This document shows, piece by piece, positions 35,801-41,751 of a stretch of DNA of 64,000 nt. The notes beneath the pieces are model-generated. The model saw only the letters and a list, made by a program, of their open reading frames with translations, ran no database searches and was not told the DNA's origin. Origin of the DNA: Frateuria_A sp051900415 (GTDB taxonomy: Bacteria > Pseudomonadota > Gammaproteobacteria > Xanthomonadales > Rhodanobacteraceae); NCBI RefSeq assembly GCF_051900415.1, contig NZ_JBHZGL010000005.1, positions 201,646 through 265,645 on the forward strand. The letters are read 5' to 3'. Position 1 is the first letter of the stretch, and each line of letters begins with the position of its first letter. The position numbers and the translations under genes were made by a program.

Positions 35801-36354
35801 TCGGCGCCGATCTGCTGCAGGTCGCTTGCGTGCTGGCCGATGTTGTCGGCCGACAGGTAGGTGTTGCCCAGCCACAGGTCGCCGTCATTGCCGTGGGCGA
35901 GGATCTGCACCGAATCGGCCCCCGGATGGGCGTCGAGGTAGTCGCGCATCTGCGCCAGGCCGTCGCGGCCCTGCTGCAGGTACACCACCTCGGTGCCGGG
36001 ACGGACGTGGGCGAGGAGGGAGGCGGCGTCCTGGATGCGTGCGTCGACGAACAACACGTTGCGGGGGGCGGACGGAGCCGCGCCGTCGTGGTCGGCAAAC
36101 CGGAACGCGCGCGGGGCCATGTCATCGGCCCACATGGCGGCCGGGCGATGCATTGCCGGGGCGTGGTCGGCATCGGCGTGCGCGGCGGGCGGCGCATGGG
36201 CGGCGGCTTCCGGTTGGAACGCGGCCACCGTGGCGACGGCCGCGCCGTCGAACATCACGCGCGGCTCCAGCGCCATCACCAGTGGCCGGCGCGGCGGCAA
36301 AACGGGGGTACCGGCAGCCGGAGTCTGGGCCTTGCCGCGTTTGAACCATGCCAT
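26893..36354 (-). CDS. Giant DUF4347/Ig-like/cadherin-like repeat protein with LEPR-type leader
   Basis: A 3153-residue secreted-type protein. In order: a basic N-terminus and LEPR motif (MALEPRVMFDGAAVATVAAF, residues 28-46), no classical signal peptide; DUF4347, about residues 98-260, with ILAHG (His154) and IYACD (Cys197); a Gly-rich, right-handed-helix-like region to about 600; four ~115-residue repeats (ITSATYDAATGTLTVTG type) to about 1115; cadherin/VCBS-like repeats (QDVLSFTN, TLAQWQAALRS) to about 1980; two Ig-like domains; six ~102-residue Ig-like repeats (ALKAGETSQVTITFSEAVSGL); and a putative Ig domain (PPWLVFDPVAGTLSG). No RTX calcium repeats are seen. ATG 36354 has an AGGGGA site and was chosen over 36435. 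Probable role: surface adhesin or matrix protein exported by the downstream genes. Confidence 0.92.
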   Translation of the reverse strand: MAWFKRGKAQTPAAGTPVLPPRRPLVMALEPRVMFDGAAVATVAAFQPEAAAHAPPAAHADADHAPAMHRPAAMWADDMAPRAFRFADHDGAAPSAPRNVLFVDARIQDAASLLAHVRPGTEVVYLQQGRDGLAQMRDYLDAHPGADSVQILAHGNDGDLWLGNTYLSADNIGQHASDLQQIGADIKAGGDILIYACDTAAGDKGASFVTSLAQLTRRDIAASDNRTGAGADWNLEITTGHIESLPVLSATDQALYSHDLSTLTVTTAADSGAGSLRATIAAATSGDTITFASSMTISLSTHASGDSLLVINKNLTIEGDIDGNGTADVTLDGQYNGRVLDITAGSTVALDGLVIEHGLLSGDGASAAALDGGDALGAGIRNAGTLTLKDVTITGNRAAGGGGASFTPSNNANHSTGGATYGFGGGGGGGYAGIGGGDGGAASITGPGGAAAALGTGGVGGTGGQSFDYGGNGYGGGGGSTSGGLGAYQASTLGGGSGGTAGGIGGGGGGWGNTGGASGRGGDAAGGIFNTGTLTIRHSNISNNAAAGGGGAGPSYSTGLTYAAGRGGVAAGGILNRGNLQIDTATIASFSANAAAGGERGQLGGADPSHPAATSQSDSFNDAGGTSTTLPSASITSATYDAATGTLTVTGTDMAAGDTISAGKFTLTGQGGSTYTLTSGNVTAGSATSFSITLNAADKLAINGLLNKNGTSAVDATTFNLSAAANWDATASASADLTGNGVTVSNVSAPTVTSATYDAATHVLTVTGTHLVATVGANNDIAVSKLTFTGEGGATYTLTSSNVEVTSATSFAVTLNTADRTALGQILNKIGTSSTGGTTYNLSAADDWDSVIGNTDTSDATGNPVTVSNVPTPTITSATYNASTGSLVVTGSGFLSLSGATNDIVANKLTFTGEGGQTYTLTDTADVDITSATSFTLFLSATDKAGINLIVNKIGTSSTGGTTYNLAAAEDWAAGADAAVPVADTTGNGITVSNVATPAITSATYDAATGTVVVTGTGFLSAGGANNDIIANKFTFAAQGQTYTLTDTANVDITSGTGFTLVLSATDKAAVDGIIDKNGATSTDGTIYNLAAAEDWAAGADAAVSVSDTTGNPFTASNVDASAVATTSGGTTVFVEGTPVAVDAGLTLSDVDNATLASATVTISGGFHAGQDVLSFTNVAATMGNITASYNAGTGVMTLASAGGTATLAQWQAALRSITYIDTAQDPDAATRTVSFTVNDGTRDSAAASKAVSVTGVNDAPMLTTTVDASPQFTEGGAAVTLFSGTTIGTVEAGQNIHALTVTVGGLADGGSEILNVDGTAVALTDGNIVTTATNGYAVSVTLSGGTATVTITRVGDYSASAAQALVNGLSYRNNSDNPTVAGGRTITLAGIQDTGGTANGGVDTASPGIGGTVLIQAINDAPVATASGGSASFVAGDNVSGTPVVVDAGMTVTDADNTSLAAATIAITGGFHAGEDVLAFVNDGATMGNIAASYDASTGVLTLTSSGGTATLAQWQAALRSVTYTDTATTPDTATRTVSFALSDGIDSSATVTRAVTVTAVDQTPIVTTTGGTTNYVGGTSAVTIDGGITVSDLDNVTQSSATVMIGAGFASGDVLGFVNNGLSMGNIAGSYNAATGVLTLTSSGATATNAQWADALSSVTFSSTSTSYGNRTIDFATSDGSKTSVAAIDTVDVLGPPQITTDAGSTAFVAGDNTASTPVAIDAGLSVTDGVSTTLASATIAITGNFHSGEDVLLFTNNGSTMGNIVASYNAATGVLTMTSAGATATLAQWQSALESVRYTDTAVTPNTATRTVSFTAVDGGGITSNTATRTITVTAVDQTPIVTTTGGTTDYVYSAAPVTIDSGIAVSDLDNATQSSATVTIGAGFASGDVLGFVNNGSSMGNIAGSYNAATGVLTLTSSGATATNAQWANALSSVTFSSSSTSYGNRTIDFMASDGSKTSALATDTVNLIGIPKVTNVSSTAPDGSYKIGDTVYLTVTFDQAVVVDGTGGTPTLQMETGGIDHDAIYVSGSGSNTLTFAYTVQAGDASADLDYASSAALALAGGTIRSSAGVDAELTLPATGSASSIAGQHAIVVDGIAPTVVSVDAPANGTYVAGQNLDFTVNYSDAVTVDTSAGTPRIAITLDTGGTVYAHYVSGSGTTALVFRYTVQAGQNDADGITLASAVDDNGGTLRDAVGNAASDALNSVASTVAVHVDALPPTANIALSDTALAAGETSTVTITFSEAVNGLTTADFTVANGALSGLASSDGGVTWTATFTPGANISVAGNLIVLDNTGVQDAAGNAGLGTTASATYAIDTARPTASILVADTALKTGETSQVTITFSEAVSGLTTADFTVSNGALSGLASSDGGLTWTATLTPTIDVANASNTIVLDVTGLIDSAGNTGAGSVASNVYAIDTARPTASIVVADTALKAGETSQVTITFSEAVSGLTTADFTVANGSLSGLASSDGGVTWTATLTPTADVTDASNTITLATAGVTDAAGNAGIGSVASNVYAIDTARPAVSIVVADTALKAGETSQVTIAFSEAVSGLTTADLTVANGSLSGLASSDGGVTWTATLTPTIDTTNASNTITLDATGVIDLAGNTGAGSIVSNSYAIDTARPTASILVADTALKTGETSQVTITFSEAVSGLTTADFTVANGALSGLASSDGGLTWTATLTPTIDVANASNTIVLDATGLIDAAGNTGVGSVASNVYAIDTARPTASIVVADTALKAGETSQVTITFSEAVSGLTTADFTVANGSLSGLASSDGGVTWTATLTPTADVTDASNTITLATAGVTDAAGNTGALSVASNTYAVDTHAPQLVAIDRADASPNSGQQGLDYTVTFDEDVSGLDVADFALVLTGNARATIGSVTRVDGHTYTVHLVDVGGSGSVQLGLAAGASGIADLAGNTLAAGGQGEAYVVGGVAPVVLPTTAPSPALPTAGYSPVVSSLAPITRSDLSTIYFAEAAPPRTFDLPFETGGVLDALATLVAGHETAQGDAAWADAWSSPPPIVAGSAFRVPLPAGDVLQASMADGRPLPPWLVFDPVAGTLSGTAPRDFIGTLSLLLTVRDGQGDIREVPVQLSAGKAAPAHAEGRPTVSRPALAAQFGQQRQGADHAALLRQLAVAQRHVHAPVRP
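27860..29700 (-). repeat. Tandem 306-bp repeats with 918-bp higher-order duplication
   Basis: Six units of about 306 bp encode 102-residue Ig-like domains. A marker segment recurs near 28151, 28459, 28765, 29069 and 29374. Units two and three of the protein order are nearly identical in DNA to units five and six, at an offset of 918 bp (three units). This indicates recent duplication of a three-domain block on top of older single-unit expansion. Such arrays vary in length by recombination and can be misassembled. Confidence 0.9.
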
Positions 36355-36388
36355 GTGTTTTTCCCCTGTCGCGTCCGAAAGCGACCGT

Positions 36389-37246
36389 TTAGGTAAGTCC
36401 GTTTGCGTCACCGGCGTCCCGCCGGTCCGAGGCAACGCGTATCACGTGCGCGCTGCTGCCTTCCTGGTTGCGCCAGAACGACAGCTGGGCGTACTTCTCG
36501 AAAAGGTCCGGCGGCAGCACCGTGCGGCGCGGTTCGACCTGCACCCGCGGCCGCACCCGATGCAGGCCCGACACCCCCAACGCGTCGTCGAACGCCGGCG
36601 CGTCGTAGGTCACGTTGCAAAAATCGTGCTCGAACCAGGGTTCGCCGAGAAAATCGTAGATCAGCCGCAGCACGCGCTCGGGCGCCTGCGCCAGCAGCTC
36701 GTACTCGACCACCAGCAACGAGCCGGCCTGGGCGCCGTAGTAGGCCTCCTTCAACGCCGACCACGCAAAGCCGACCAGGCGGTTGTACTGCGCCAGCGTG
36801 TCCAGCCGGCTGTAGACCGTATTGCGCTCGGCGTCGTTGCCGTACAGCTTGGTCTGCTCATAGGGGTTGGCGCGGTAGAGGCGCTCCAGGCTGTCCATCA
36901 CCCACGCCACGTTGCGCACGCAGGCGATCACCCTGGCCTCGGGGAACAGGTCGACCAACGCCGGCAGGCGGGCGCTCCAGAGCCGGTTGGTGTCGAACAC
37001 CACCGCCTTGTCGGCCTGGTCGGCGTAGTAGTTCTCGAACAGTCCGCGCAGCAGGCGGCGGCGGGTCTGGCGATCGACAACCGGGCCGAACTCGCTGCCG
37101 GCACCGAACTGGTCGAGCATGGAGGTGAACAGCGTGCCGACCGGGCTGGTCATGCCCGCATGGAAGCGCGGGTTCTGCAACAGCAATGCCGCCAGCAGGG
37201 TCGAGCCGGACCGCGGCAACCCCGAAATGAAATGCACCTTGCCCAC
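36389..37246 (-). CDS. PAPS-dependent sulfotransferase
   Basis: A 285-residue protein with the 5'-phosphosulfate loop at its start (FISGLPRSGSTLLAALL) and a 3'-phosphate-type segment (ARVIACVRNVAWVMDSLERLYR). It transfers sulfate from PAPS to an acceptor. The acceptor could be a sugar, a lipid or tyrosines of a protein and cannot be read from sequence. The GTG start at 37246 is the only in-frame start before the upstream stop. It is the first gene of the giant-protein operon, ending 34 nt before it, so the acceptor may be the giant protein or associated glycan. Confidence 0.85.
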   Translation of the reverse strand: MGKVHFISGLPRSGSTLLAALLLQNPRFHAGMTSPVGTLFTSMLDQFGAGSEFGPVVDRQTRRRLLRGLFENYYADQADKAVVFDTNRLWSARLPALVDLFPEARVIACVRNVAWVMDSLERLYRANPYEQTKLYGNDAERNTVYSRLDTLAQYNRLVGFAWSALKEAYYGAQAGSLLVVEYELLAQAPERVLRLIYDFLGEPWFEHDFCNVTYDAPAFDDALGVSGLHRVRPRVQVEPRRTVLPPDLFEKYAQLSFWRNQEGSSAHVIRVASDRRDAGDANGLT

Positions 37247-37639
37247 GTCCCTGCCGCCCCTGACCGCGCGTGGCGCGCCCTGTTGAACCCCGCCTCCCGG
37301 AAACGTCCGAAGAACGCCCCGTCTTTCCCGCCATCATGCAGGCAACCCCAGTGGATTTCTGTAGGGCAACGATGTGGATGGTGGTATCGCCTGCAAGTGT
37401 GACCGTGTTCGCTTTTTTTGGCGAGCCCGGGCCGTGCGTGCCGCATTCGGCGCACATGTGGCGGAAGGATGCCGCGCTTTCCATTTGTCGACGCATGCGT
37501 TAAACACCTTGCCGTTGCGCTCGCATGCCAGGGACGCGAGACGCAGGAAGGGATGCACCTGCTCGGGTCCTCGGACTGCGGGTCGAAGGGGCACCGCAAC
37601 GGCCGCCCGTCGGCCACTCACGCAACAGGGGATTCAATC
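37247..37639. promoter_or_regulatory. Divergent promoter region of the export operon and tail-collar cassette
   Basis: A 393-bp gap between the divergently oriented sulfotransferase and tail-collar genes. It is less GC-rich in the middle, with a T-run at 37411-37417. It should hold both promoters. No clear sigma-70 pair, riboswitch or operator is recognisable. Short open frames here have no family resemblance and were not called. Confidence 0.4.
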
Positions 37640-38206
37640 ATGGAAGTTTTTCTCGGGACGATCCTGCCGTTCGGCTTCAACTTCGCACCGGCGGGCTGGA
37701 TGACCTGCGCCGGCCAGGTCCTGTCCATTGCGCAGAACAACGCGCTGTTCGCGCTGCTGGGCACGACCTACGGCGGTGACGGCGTGCAGACCTTCGCGCT
37801 GCCGAATCTGCAGGGCCGCATGCCGATGGGCATGGGCAACGGCGCCGGTCTCTCGCCGCGTCCAATCGGTCAAATCGGTGGCACCGAAGCGATGACGCTG
37901 ACCACCGCCAACATGCCGGCGCATACCCACACGGCCACGCCGGTGAGCGTGCAGGTCGCCGGCACCGCGAGCCAGCCTGCCAACGCCCCCAGCGCCACCA
38001 ACAGCTACCTGGGCGCCAGCGGTGGCGGCACGGGCAGCGCTACCGTCTGGTCGGACGCGATGACCAACCCGGTGGCCATGGGCGGCGTCAACGGCACGGT
38101 GCAGATCGGCGCGGCCGGCGGCAGCCAGCCGTTCACCCAGATGAACCCGTTCCTGGCACTCAACTTCTGTGTCGCGCTGCAGGGCATCTTCCCGCCGCGT
38201 CCCTGA
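37640..38206 (+). CDS. Tail-collar domain (microcystin-dependent protein type)
   Basis: A 188-residue protein with a phage tail-collar fold: FLGTILPFGFNFAPAGWMTCAGQ, LFALLGTTYGGDGVQTFALPNLQGRMPMG, then HTHTATPVSVQV and the closing FLALNFCVALQGIFPPRP. This is the family named MDP/MdpB in cyanobacteria and found in many bacteria outside prophages. An AGGGGA site 9 nt upstream supports ATG 37640. It is followed by a DUF6916 protein, and no other tail genes occur, so this is a stand-alone cassette. Its function is unknown. Confidence 0.88.
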   Translation: MEVFLGTILPFGFNFAPAGWMTCAGQVLSIAQNNALFALLGTTYGGDGVQTFALPNLQGRMPMGMGNGAGLSPRPIGQIGGTEAMTLTTANMPAHTHTATPVSVQVAGTASQPANAPSATNSYLGASGGGTGSATVWSDAMTNPVAMGGVNGTVQIGAAGGSQPFTQMNPFLALNFCVALQGIFPPRP

Positions 38207-38264
38207 CCTTGAAGCCCACGTCGCGGCGGCACGAGCCGCCGCGACCTTTCCAGGCGTCACCTCC

Positions 38265-38585
38265 ATGCTCGACCGACTCGCCGCCGACCACTTCACGCCG
38301 CTCCTGCACCAGACCTTGCGACTGGGGCTGCCCGATGGCAGCGCGCTGGCCACCCGCGTGGATTCGGTCCAGGCGTGCCCGCAGGCACGCATGCCGCACG
38401 CACCGGCGGATCGGCGCATGCCGTTCACGGTGACGTTGACGGCATTGGAACCCACCGGTTTCGCCGGTGGCCCCTGCACGATGGAACTGCCCGAATGCGG
38501 CCTGGTGCAGGGGATCTGGGTCGAACGCCTGGCCGCGATGGGGCGCGACCACGGCGGCGCTTATTTCCAGGTCGTGTTCAACTGA
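38265..38585 (+). CDS. DUF6916-like small protein
   Basis: A 106-residue protein starting MLDRLAADHFTPLLHQTLRL and ending GIWVERLAAMGRDHGGAYFQVVFN. The pattern of an N-terminal F-x-x-L segment, PFTVTLTA and a C-terminal strand matches DUF6916, proteins that commonly lie beside tail-collar proteins. ATG 38265 was chosen because it gives the standard family start, though earlier in-frame ATG codons exist. It ends 30 bp from the convergent GNAT gene. Confidence 0.75.
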   Translation: MLDRLAADHFTPLLHQTLRLGLPDGSALATRVDSVQACPQARMPHAPADRRMPFTVTLTALEPTGFAGGPCTMELPECGLVQGIWVERLAAMGRDHGGAYFQVVFN

Positions 38586-38615
38586 GCGGATCGGCGCACC
38601 GCACGAAGTTCCGGC

Positions 38616-39134
38616 TCAGGGCACAGCGACCATCGGTCTGGAGGGCGGGTACCACACCATCCGCTCGGCCACCGGATGGGCCTCCTCGACCACGAAACCC
38701 AGGCTCAGGTACAACGCCCGTGCACGGGGATTGCTGCGCCAGACGGTGACGGCCAGGGGCGCGTGCGAGCGTGCCGCGGCCTGCTGCAGGCCCTGCAGCA
38801 ACTGACGCCCGTAGCCACGACCGCGCACGGCTGGCAACAGCGACAGATGAATCAGGCGCACCTCGTTTGCGCCGAAATCGACGACCAGGCTTCCGATGCG
38901 ACCGGATGCCTGTTCGACGACAAAATGCATGGCGTCGGGAAAACTGGCGGCGATGCCGGACTGCAGCACCGCGTACTGCTGCGCCGCCACCGAGGGCGCC
39001 TCCCCGCTCGCGGCGTCCAGTGCCTGCAATTCCGGGCGTGTGGACCGGTACAGCTGCTCCAGGAAGGGCGCGTCCGCCGACGTCGCCGGGCGCAGGCCCA
39101 GCGAGGTACTTTCCAGGGTCATGTTGCCTTGCAT
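38616..39134 (-). CDS. GNAT family N-acetyltransferase
   Basis: A 172-residue acetyltransferase. The acetyl-CoA loop LLPAVRGRGYGRQLLQGL and the C-terminal VWRSNPRARALYLSLGFVVEE are diagnostic. The substrate is not predictable. ATG 39134 (MQGN) has a GGAAG site; ATG 39122 (MTLES) is an alternative. It is convergent with the tail-collar/DUF6916 pair, an arrangement that suggests a functional cassette. Confidence 0.88.
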   Translation of the reverse strand: MQGNMTLESTSLGLRPATSADAPFLEQLYRSTRPELQALDAASGEAPSVAAQQYAVLQSGIAASFPDAMHFVVEQASGRIGSLVVDFGANEVRLIHLSLLPAVRGRGYGRQLLQGLQQAAARSHAPLAVTVWRSNPRARALYLSLGFVVEEAHPVAERMVWYPPSRPMVAVP

Positions 39135-39186
39135 GCAGACTTCCGTGTCGGTCGTGAGGACGGCGATCGTGACACAACGCTGTTGT

Positions 39187-39741
39187 TCAGACCTGCCGGT
39201 GGCGGAAGCAACCGACCAGGTGGTCGTTGACCATGCCGGTGGCCTGCATCAGCGCGTAGCAGATGGTGCTGCCGACGAAGCGGAAGCCATCCTTCTTCAG
39301 TGCCTTGCTCATGCGGTCGGAGACCGGCGTCGTGGCGGGCACCTCGGCGCTGGTCTTCCAGCGGTTCCGTAACGGCTTGCCCTCGACGAACGACCACAGG
39401 TAGACGTCCAGGCTGCCGTGCGCCTCGATTGCCTTCAGCGCGGCACGGGCGTTGTCGCGCGTGGCGGTCACTTTCAGGCGATTGCGGATGATGCCCGGAT
39501 CGGTAAGCGCCTTCTCCAGCTCGCGATCGGTCATGCGCGCCACGCGAACGATATCGAAAGCGTGGAACACCTCGCGGTAGCGCTCACGTTTGGCCAGCAC
39601 CGTGCGCCAGGACAGGCCGGCTTGCGCACCTTCGAGGCAGAGGAATTCGAACAATAGGCGGTCCTCGTGAAGCGGCACGCCCCACTCGGTGTCGTGGTAG
39701 GCGCAAAGCAGCTCGTCGGTGGCCCAGGCGCAGCGGTGCAT
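39187..39741 (-). CDS. tag: DNA-3-methyladenine glycosylase I
   Basis: A 184-residue HhH-type glycosylase that removes 3-methyladenine. The N-terminal RCAWATDELLCAYHDTEWGVPLHEDRLLFEFLCLEGAQAGLSW is nearly invariant in the family and includes the first zinc-binding residues. The C-terminal CYALMQATGMVNDHLVGCFRH supplies the remaining zinc ligands. AGGGGA precedes ATG 39741. It is divergent from the EamA transporter gene. Confidence 0.95.
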   Translation of the reverse strand: MHRCAWATDELLCAYHDTEWGVPLHEDRLLFEFLCLEGAQAGLSWRTVLAKRERYREVFHAFDIVRVARMTDRELEKALTDPGIIRNRLKVTATRDNARAALKAIEAHGSLDVYLWSFVEGKPLRNRWKTSAEVPATTPVSDRMSKALKKDGFRFVGSTICYALMQATGMVNDHLVGCFRHRQV

Positions 39742-39821
39742 GGAGATCCCCTGATGGCAGGGGAGCCAATGTAGCGCAGTGCGCGGCGTACACTGGCGCA
39801 CTTTCCCGCGCGTTGCTTCCC

Positions 39822-40715
39822 ATGTCGAAAACCTCCCCGCAGCGCGGCGCGCTGGGCGCCCTGGCCGGCACCATCCTGATCTGGGCCTACAGCTGGGTGG
39901 TGATGAAGCAGGCGCTGAACTGGGCGGGGCCGTTCGATTTCGCCGCGTTGCGTTACCTGTTCGGCGCGGTGGTGCTGTTCGTCGCCCTGGCGGTGAGCCG
40001 GCAGTCGCTGCGCCCGCCGCCGCTGGTGTCCACGGTACTGATCGGCCTGTGTCAGACCGCCGCGTTCCAGGGCCTCGAACAATGGGCGCTGGTCGGCGGC
40101 GGTGCCGGGCACGTGGCACTGCTCGCCTACAGCATGCCGTTCTGGTCGGTGCTGCTGGCCTGGCCGCTGCTGGGCGAGACGCCCTCGGCGCGGCACTGGC
40201 TGGGCCTGGCGCTCGCCGCCGCCGGGCTGCTGTGCATCCTCGAACCGTGGCAGGGCTTGGGCAGTCCGCTGAGCACGGTGCTGGCGCTCGCTGGCGGCGC
40301 CGCGTGGGCGGCCGGGACGGTGCTCAGCAAACGGCTGTTCCAGCGCCACGCGGTGTCGGCCCTGTCGCTGACCAGCTGGCAGATGCTGGTCGGCGCATTG
40401 GCGCTGGGGCTGGTTGCGCTGCTGGTGCCCTCGCGGCCGATCGCCTGGAACTGGGCTTTCGCCGGCGCGCTGGTCTACAGCGCGGTGATGGCCTCCAGCG
40501 TCGCCTGGGGCCTGTGGCTGGTGGTGCTCAAGCGCCTGCCGACCACGGTGGCGAGCCTGTCCAGCCTCGGCGTGCCGGTAGTCAGCGTGTTGCTGGCCTG
40601 GCTGATCCTCGACGAGCGGCCCGATGCGATGGAATGGCTGGGCATCGCGCTGGTGCTGGCGGGGCTGGCGGCCGTGGTGGGCGTGCGCCTGGGCAAGCGC
40701 GAAAGACCGCTTTAG
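39822..40715 (+). CDS. EamA/DMT-family transporter
   Basis: A 297-residue protein with about ten hydrophobic helices in two EamA halves (GTILIWAYSWVVMKQALNW, and LALAGGAAWAAGTVLSKRLF starting the second). It belongs to drug/metabolite exporters of unknown substrate. ATG 39822 was taken instead of the TTG at 39813. A TACACT hexamer at 39790-39795 lies about 26 nt upstream as a possible -10. The TAG stop merges with the start of a family B palindrome. Confidence 0.88.
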   Translation: MSKTSPQRGALGALAGTILIWAYSWVVMKQALNWAGPFDFAALRYLFGAVVLFVALAVSRQSLRPPPLVSTVLIGLCQTAAFQGLEQWALVGGGAGHVALLAYSMPFWSVLLAWPLLGETPSARHWLGLALAAAGLLCILEPWQGLGSPLSTVLALAGGAAWAAGTVLSKRLFQRHAVSALSLTSWQMLVGALALGLVALLVPSRPIAWNWAFAGALVYSAVMASSVAWGLWLVVLKRLPTTVASLSSLGVPVVSVLLAWLILDERPDAMEWLGIALVLAGLAAVVGVRLGKRERPL

Positions 40716-40799
40716 TAGGAGCGCACCTGTGCGCGACCGCGGGCTCCCGGCGACGGCGGGCTCCCGGCGATGGCGGGTCGCGCACAGGTGCGCTCCTGC
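40715..40799. repeat. Family B palindromic repeat (copy 3)
   Basis: Arms 40715-40738 (GTAGGAGCGCACCTGTGCGC...) and 40776-40799 are inverted. The loop holds a direct repeat of GGCGGGCTCCCGGCGA-like sequence. It lies between the convergent EamA and PLP-dehydratase genes, and its first base is the last base of the EamA stop. Confidence 0.88.
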
Positions 40800-40803
40800 A
40801 CAG

Positions 40804-41751
40804 TCACCACGGCAGCGCGTCGAGATCGACGTTGCCGCCGGTGAGCACGATGCCGACGCGGCGGCCGGCGAAGCGCTCGCGAGCTTTGAGCACCGCGGCG
40901 AAGGCGGTCGCACTGGACACTTCCACCACCTGCTTGAGCTCCTGCCACAGCAGCCGCATGGCCGCGACGGTTTCCTGGTCGGTCACCGTGACGATATCGA
41001 TCCGATGCTGACGCAACGCCTCGAGGTTCGGCTCGCCGACCAGTGCACGCAGGCCATCGCAGACGGTCTCCGGCACCACGTCGGTGACGCGCTCGCCGCG
41101 AGCGAGCGAGCGCGCGGCGTCGTCTGCGCCGGCCGGTTCGCCGGCATGAAGGGCAAGCTCCGGCCGCAGCGCATGCGCGGCGATCGCCACGCCCGAGGCC
41201 AGTCCGCCGCCGCCGACCGGCGTGACGATTGCATCGAGATCGGCCACCTGCGCCAGCAGCTCCAGCGCGATGGTGCCCTGCCCGGCCATCACCTGCGTGT
41301 CGGCATACGGATGCACCAGTACCGCGCCGGTGTCCTGCACCAGTTGTGCGGTGGCCGCCTCGCGCGCGGCCTGGGTCGGCGCGCAGCGGTGCAAGATCGC
41401 GCCAGCGCGTTCGATCGCCTCGAGCTTGGCGCGCACCGCGCCCTCGGGCACCACCACGTGCGCACGGATGCCGCGGGTCGCCGCCGCCAGCGCCAGTGCG
41501 TTGCCGTGGTTGCCGGAGGAATGCGTGACCACGCCGCGCGCGGCAGCCGCCTCGTCCAGCGCCCACACCGCGTTGCAGGCGCCGCGGAACTTGAAGGCAC
41601 CGCCGCGCTGCAGGTTCTCGCACTTGAAATGCAGCTGCGCGCCGGCCAGCGCGTCGAGCGCATCGCTGCGCATCACCGGCGTGGCTCGCGCATGCGGCGC
41701 GATGCGGGCGGCGGCGTCCTGGATCTGGGCGAAGGTGGGCAAGGCGGTCAT
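40804..41751 (-). CDS. Threonine/serine dehydratase-type PLP enzyme
   Basis: A 315-residue fold-type II PLP enzyme. The lysine motif GAFKFRGACNA, the phosphate loop SSGNHGNALALAA and the glycine-rich PVGGGGLASG match threonine dehydratase and serine racemase/threo-hydroxyaspartate dehydratase. No ACT regulatory domain is present, so it is a catabolic-type or racemase-like enzyme. The exact substrate is uncertain. Its start overlaps the stop of the aldose epimerase gene upstream. Confidence 0.87.
   Translation of the reverse strand: MTALPTFAQIQDAAARIAPHARATPVMRSDALDALAGAQLHFKCENLQRGGAFKFRGACNAVWALDEAAAARGVVTHSSGNHGNALALAAATRGIRAHVVVPEGAVRAKLEAIERAGAILHRCAPTQAAREAATAQLVQDTGAVLVHPYADTQVMAGQGTIALELLAQVADLDAIVTPVGGGGLASGVAIAAHALRPELALHAGEPAGADDAARSLARGERVTDVVPETVCDGLRALVGEPNLEALRQHRIDIVTVTDQETVAAMRLLWQELKQVVEVSSATAFAAVLKARERFAGRRVGIVLTGGNVDLDALPW

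Noticed and set aside
37247..37500. A sigma-54-like promoter (TGGCGCG...TTGAA near 37271-37287)
   Set aside because: The spacing is one base off and the -12 GC is missing; a chance match is likely.
37640..38585. Tail-collar genes considered as part of a prophage
   Set aside because: No integrase, capsid, terminase, lysis or other tail genes are present; MDP-type collar proteins commonly stand alone.
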